A stretch of DNA of 13,630 nucleotides from Planctomycetales bacterium (GTDB taxonomy: Bacteria; Planctomycetota; Planctomycetia; Pirellulales; Thermoguttaceae): positions 1 through 13,630 of the forward strand of contig SKZG01000036.1 in NCBI GenBank assembly GCA_007127495.1, read 5' to 3'. Positions 12,522-13,630 of the stretch are shown one piece after another. Made by a program: the position numbers and the translations under genes. The notes below the pieces were generated by a model. That model was not told where the DNA came from, did not search any database, and saw only the letters and a program-made list of their open reading frames with translations. How positions within the stretch are numbered: position 1 is the first letter of the stretch; every line of letters begins with the position of its first letter.

Positions 12522-13253
12522 ATGAGATGGACTATCCGAACACTGTTGACCCTGTCCTTTGTCACGAGTGCTTGGGCGCTGTCGGCCCAGGAGTTTCCAC
12601 CGGCACAGCAGTCGCCTCAACACCAACCGCCTCAACACCAACCGCAGCCGGCAACGCCTCAGCCCGGCCAGCCGGGGCTCGACGTGGTGGCCATTGTCAA
12701 CGACGAGCCGATTACCCGCACCGAACTGGAGGCGACAGTGCGAGAGCATGCGAGGGGTCGGCAGTTGGATCCGCAAGCGGCCCACGGGGTTCGCAAGCAG
12801 GCGCTCGATAGCTTGATCGAAAGCCGGCTGGTCGAAGAGTACGTTCGGGAAGAAGGGCCGGACGTGGAGGCGGACGAGGTCGAATCAGTCGTCGACCGGA
12901 TCAAGCAACAGCTTGCCGAACAGAACGTCGATTTTCGGCGGTTCCTGGCAATGCAGGGCCACACGGAGGAGAGTTTCGAGAAGCGCATCGAGGGCTCGCT
13001 GGGCTGGCAGAAGTTCCAGCAGCAGCAGATGACGCCCGACGCCCTGCAAGCGTTCTTCCAGCAGAACGCCGACCAGTTCGAGGGCGATAGTTTGCAGGAA
13101 GCGCAACAAGAGGTGGTTGAGGCCTACGCGATGTCGTTGTGGCAATCGGTCGTCCGCAGGATGCAGCCCGAGGCCGAGATTAAGCTGGTCGAGCCCGCCG
13201 GTGCCGCAACACCCGCCCCGCAACAGCCGCCCATGCCAGCTCCGGGCCGATAA
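12522..13253 (+). CDS. Exported SurA_N-type chaperone-like protein without PPIase domain
   Basis: A 243-residue protein with a signal peptide (MRWTIRTLLTLSFVTSAWALSA, likely cut before QEF). A Pro/Gln linker (residues 26-52) contains the repeat PQHQP encoded by two 15-base units. The helical domain opens with VVAIVNDEPITRTELE (55-70), the N-terminal signature of SurA/PpiD-type outer-membrane protein chaperones. The domain runs to about residue 222 and shows ALDSLIESRLVEEY (94-107), QNVDFRRFLAMQG (134-146) and a final helix AYAMSLWQSVVRRMQPEAEI. No parvulin PPIase domain is present (SurA has two), so it is a chaperone-only form. A Pro-rich tail ends the protein. The start at 12522 is set by GAGGAG seven bases upstream. 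It probably assists secreted or outer-membrane proteins; clients are unknown. Confidence 0.8.
   Translation: MRWTIRTLLTLSFVTSAWALSAQEFPPAQQSPQHQPPQHQPQPATPQPGQPGLDVVAIVNDEPITRTELEATVREHARGRQLDPQAAHGVRKQALDSLIESRLVEEYVREEGPDVEADEVESVVDRIKQQLAEQNVDFRRFLAMQGHTEESFEKRIEGSLGWQKFQQQQMTPDALQAFFQQNADQFEGDSLQEAQQEVVEAYAMSLWQSVVRRMQPEAEIKLVEPAGAATPAPQQPPMPAPGR
12613..12645 (+). repeat. 15-base in-frame repeat in the SurA-like linker
   Basis: CGCCTCAACACCAAC occurs twice in tandem (12613-12627 and 12628-12642) and begins a third time. It encodes the PQHQP units of the flexible linker and could change in length by slippage without shifting frame. Confidence 0.7.
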
Positions 13254-13271
13254 CGCCGCTTCCAGTTGGAG

Positions 13272-13630
13272 TTACAAACTGCGGATTTTCGCCGGGCTCA
13301 GGTCGTCGAGATGCCGCACGACCAGATCGGCTTGGTTGAGTTCCTCAGGCGTCCGGCCCGTGCTGGCCAAACCGATGACCTTCATGCCTGCGGCGCGGGC
13401 GGCAGCCACGCCGGCCGGAGCGTCTTCAATGACCGTACACGCCGAAGGAACCGTGTCGAGCCGTTCCGCCGCGATAAGAAACACCTGGGGATCCGGCTTG
13501 CCGCGAGTCACATCATTCCCGGTCACCACCGCCCCAAAACACTCCCGAACCCCGAGCTTGTGCAACACCATGGCCACGTTTTCAGGCGGGCCGGAGGAAC
13601 CGACCGCCAGCGCAAAGCCATCCGTGGCCA
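13272..13630 (-). CDS. HAD-superfamily phosphatase / beta-phosphoglucomutase-like (3' part)
   Basis: The gene enters from the right edge, and its last 119 codons are visible. Reading from the edge, LAVGSSGPPENVAMVLHKLG holds motif II (the GSS serine). GNDVTRGKPDPQVF follows with motif III lysine in GKPDP, and TVIEDAPAGVAAARAAGM has motif IV (ED). This order is the signature of the beta-PGM/phosphoglycolate-phosphatase group of HAD hydrolases, cytoplasmic Mg-dependent enzymes acting on phosphorylated sugars. The catalytic DxDG motif lies outside the window, so mutase and phosphatase cannot be told apart. It converges with the SurA-like gene across 18 bases. An internal GTG at 13577 is not the true start, because family sequence continues upstream to the edge. 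Confidence 0.88.
   Translation of the reverse strand, partial: ATDGFALAVGSSGPPENVAMVLHKLGVRECFGAVVTGNDVTRGKPDPQVFLIAAERLDTVPSACTVIEDAPAGVAAARAAGMKVIGLASTGRTPEELNQADLVVRHLDDLSPAKIRSL

Overview
The window looks like chromosomal DNA of a planctomycete (Pirellula-type) or a close PVC relative. The pointers are high G+C, a DUF1573 protein with its CGC motif, a thioredoxin reductase with a CAVC active site and a long insertion after the FAD region, Pro/Gln-rich short lipoproteins, and a corrinoid protein next to a UroD-family protein. This is recognition from memory; no search was run. No insertion sequence, CRISPR array, rRNA or phage gene is visible.

Layout. Positions 1-274 (-) hold the start of a POTRA/BamA-like outer-membrane protein, apparently frameshifted close to the window edge. 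Next come trxB (+), tRNA-Val(UAC) (+) with its own promoter, and msrB (+), which converges with serC (-) across 4 bases. Upstream of serC on the minus strand is a probable co-transcribed set, in transcription order: UroD-family protein, a 56-codon small ORF started by GTG, a B12-binding corrinoid protein, and a DUF1573 protein. serC probably has its own promoter in the gap after DUF1573. Then come a two-gene minus unit (97-aa unknown protein, then FHA-domain protein) and a small lipoprotein gene (-). A histidine kinase/NtrC-type response regulator pair (-) follows. On the plus strand are a second Pro-rich lipoprotein and a SurA_N-type exported chaperone. A HAD/beta-phosphoglucomutase-like phosphatase (-) runs off the right edge.

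The most interesting signal is regulatory. Strong sigma-54 (-24/-12) promoter matches precede three transcription units around the kinase/regulator pair: the unknown+FHA unit (TGGCACTCCTTTTGCA), the small lipoprotein (TGGCACGGTATTTGCC) and the Pro-rich lipoprotein (CGGCACAGGGTTTGCA). A weaker one points at the kinase gene itself. The regulator keeps the GAFTGA loop needed to contact sigma-54. I therefore propose that the region from about 7.1 to 13.2 kb is a self-contained sigma-54 envelope/signalling regulon: membrane kinase, then sigma-54 activator, then two lipoproteins, an FHA protein and a small unknown protein. It carries extra cis-elements: a shared 16-bp dyad, a 12-bp palindrome, tandem 17-bp leader repeats and leader hairpins. 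The second point of interest is the 56-codon ORF inside the corrinoid/UroD unit, whose UroD-family member appears to lack the usual zinc-ligand motif of corrinoid-dependent methyltransferases.
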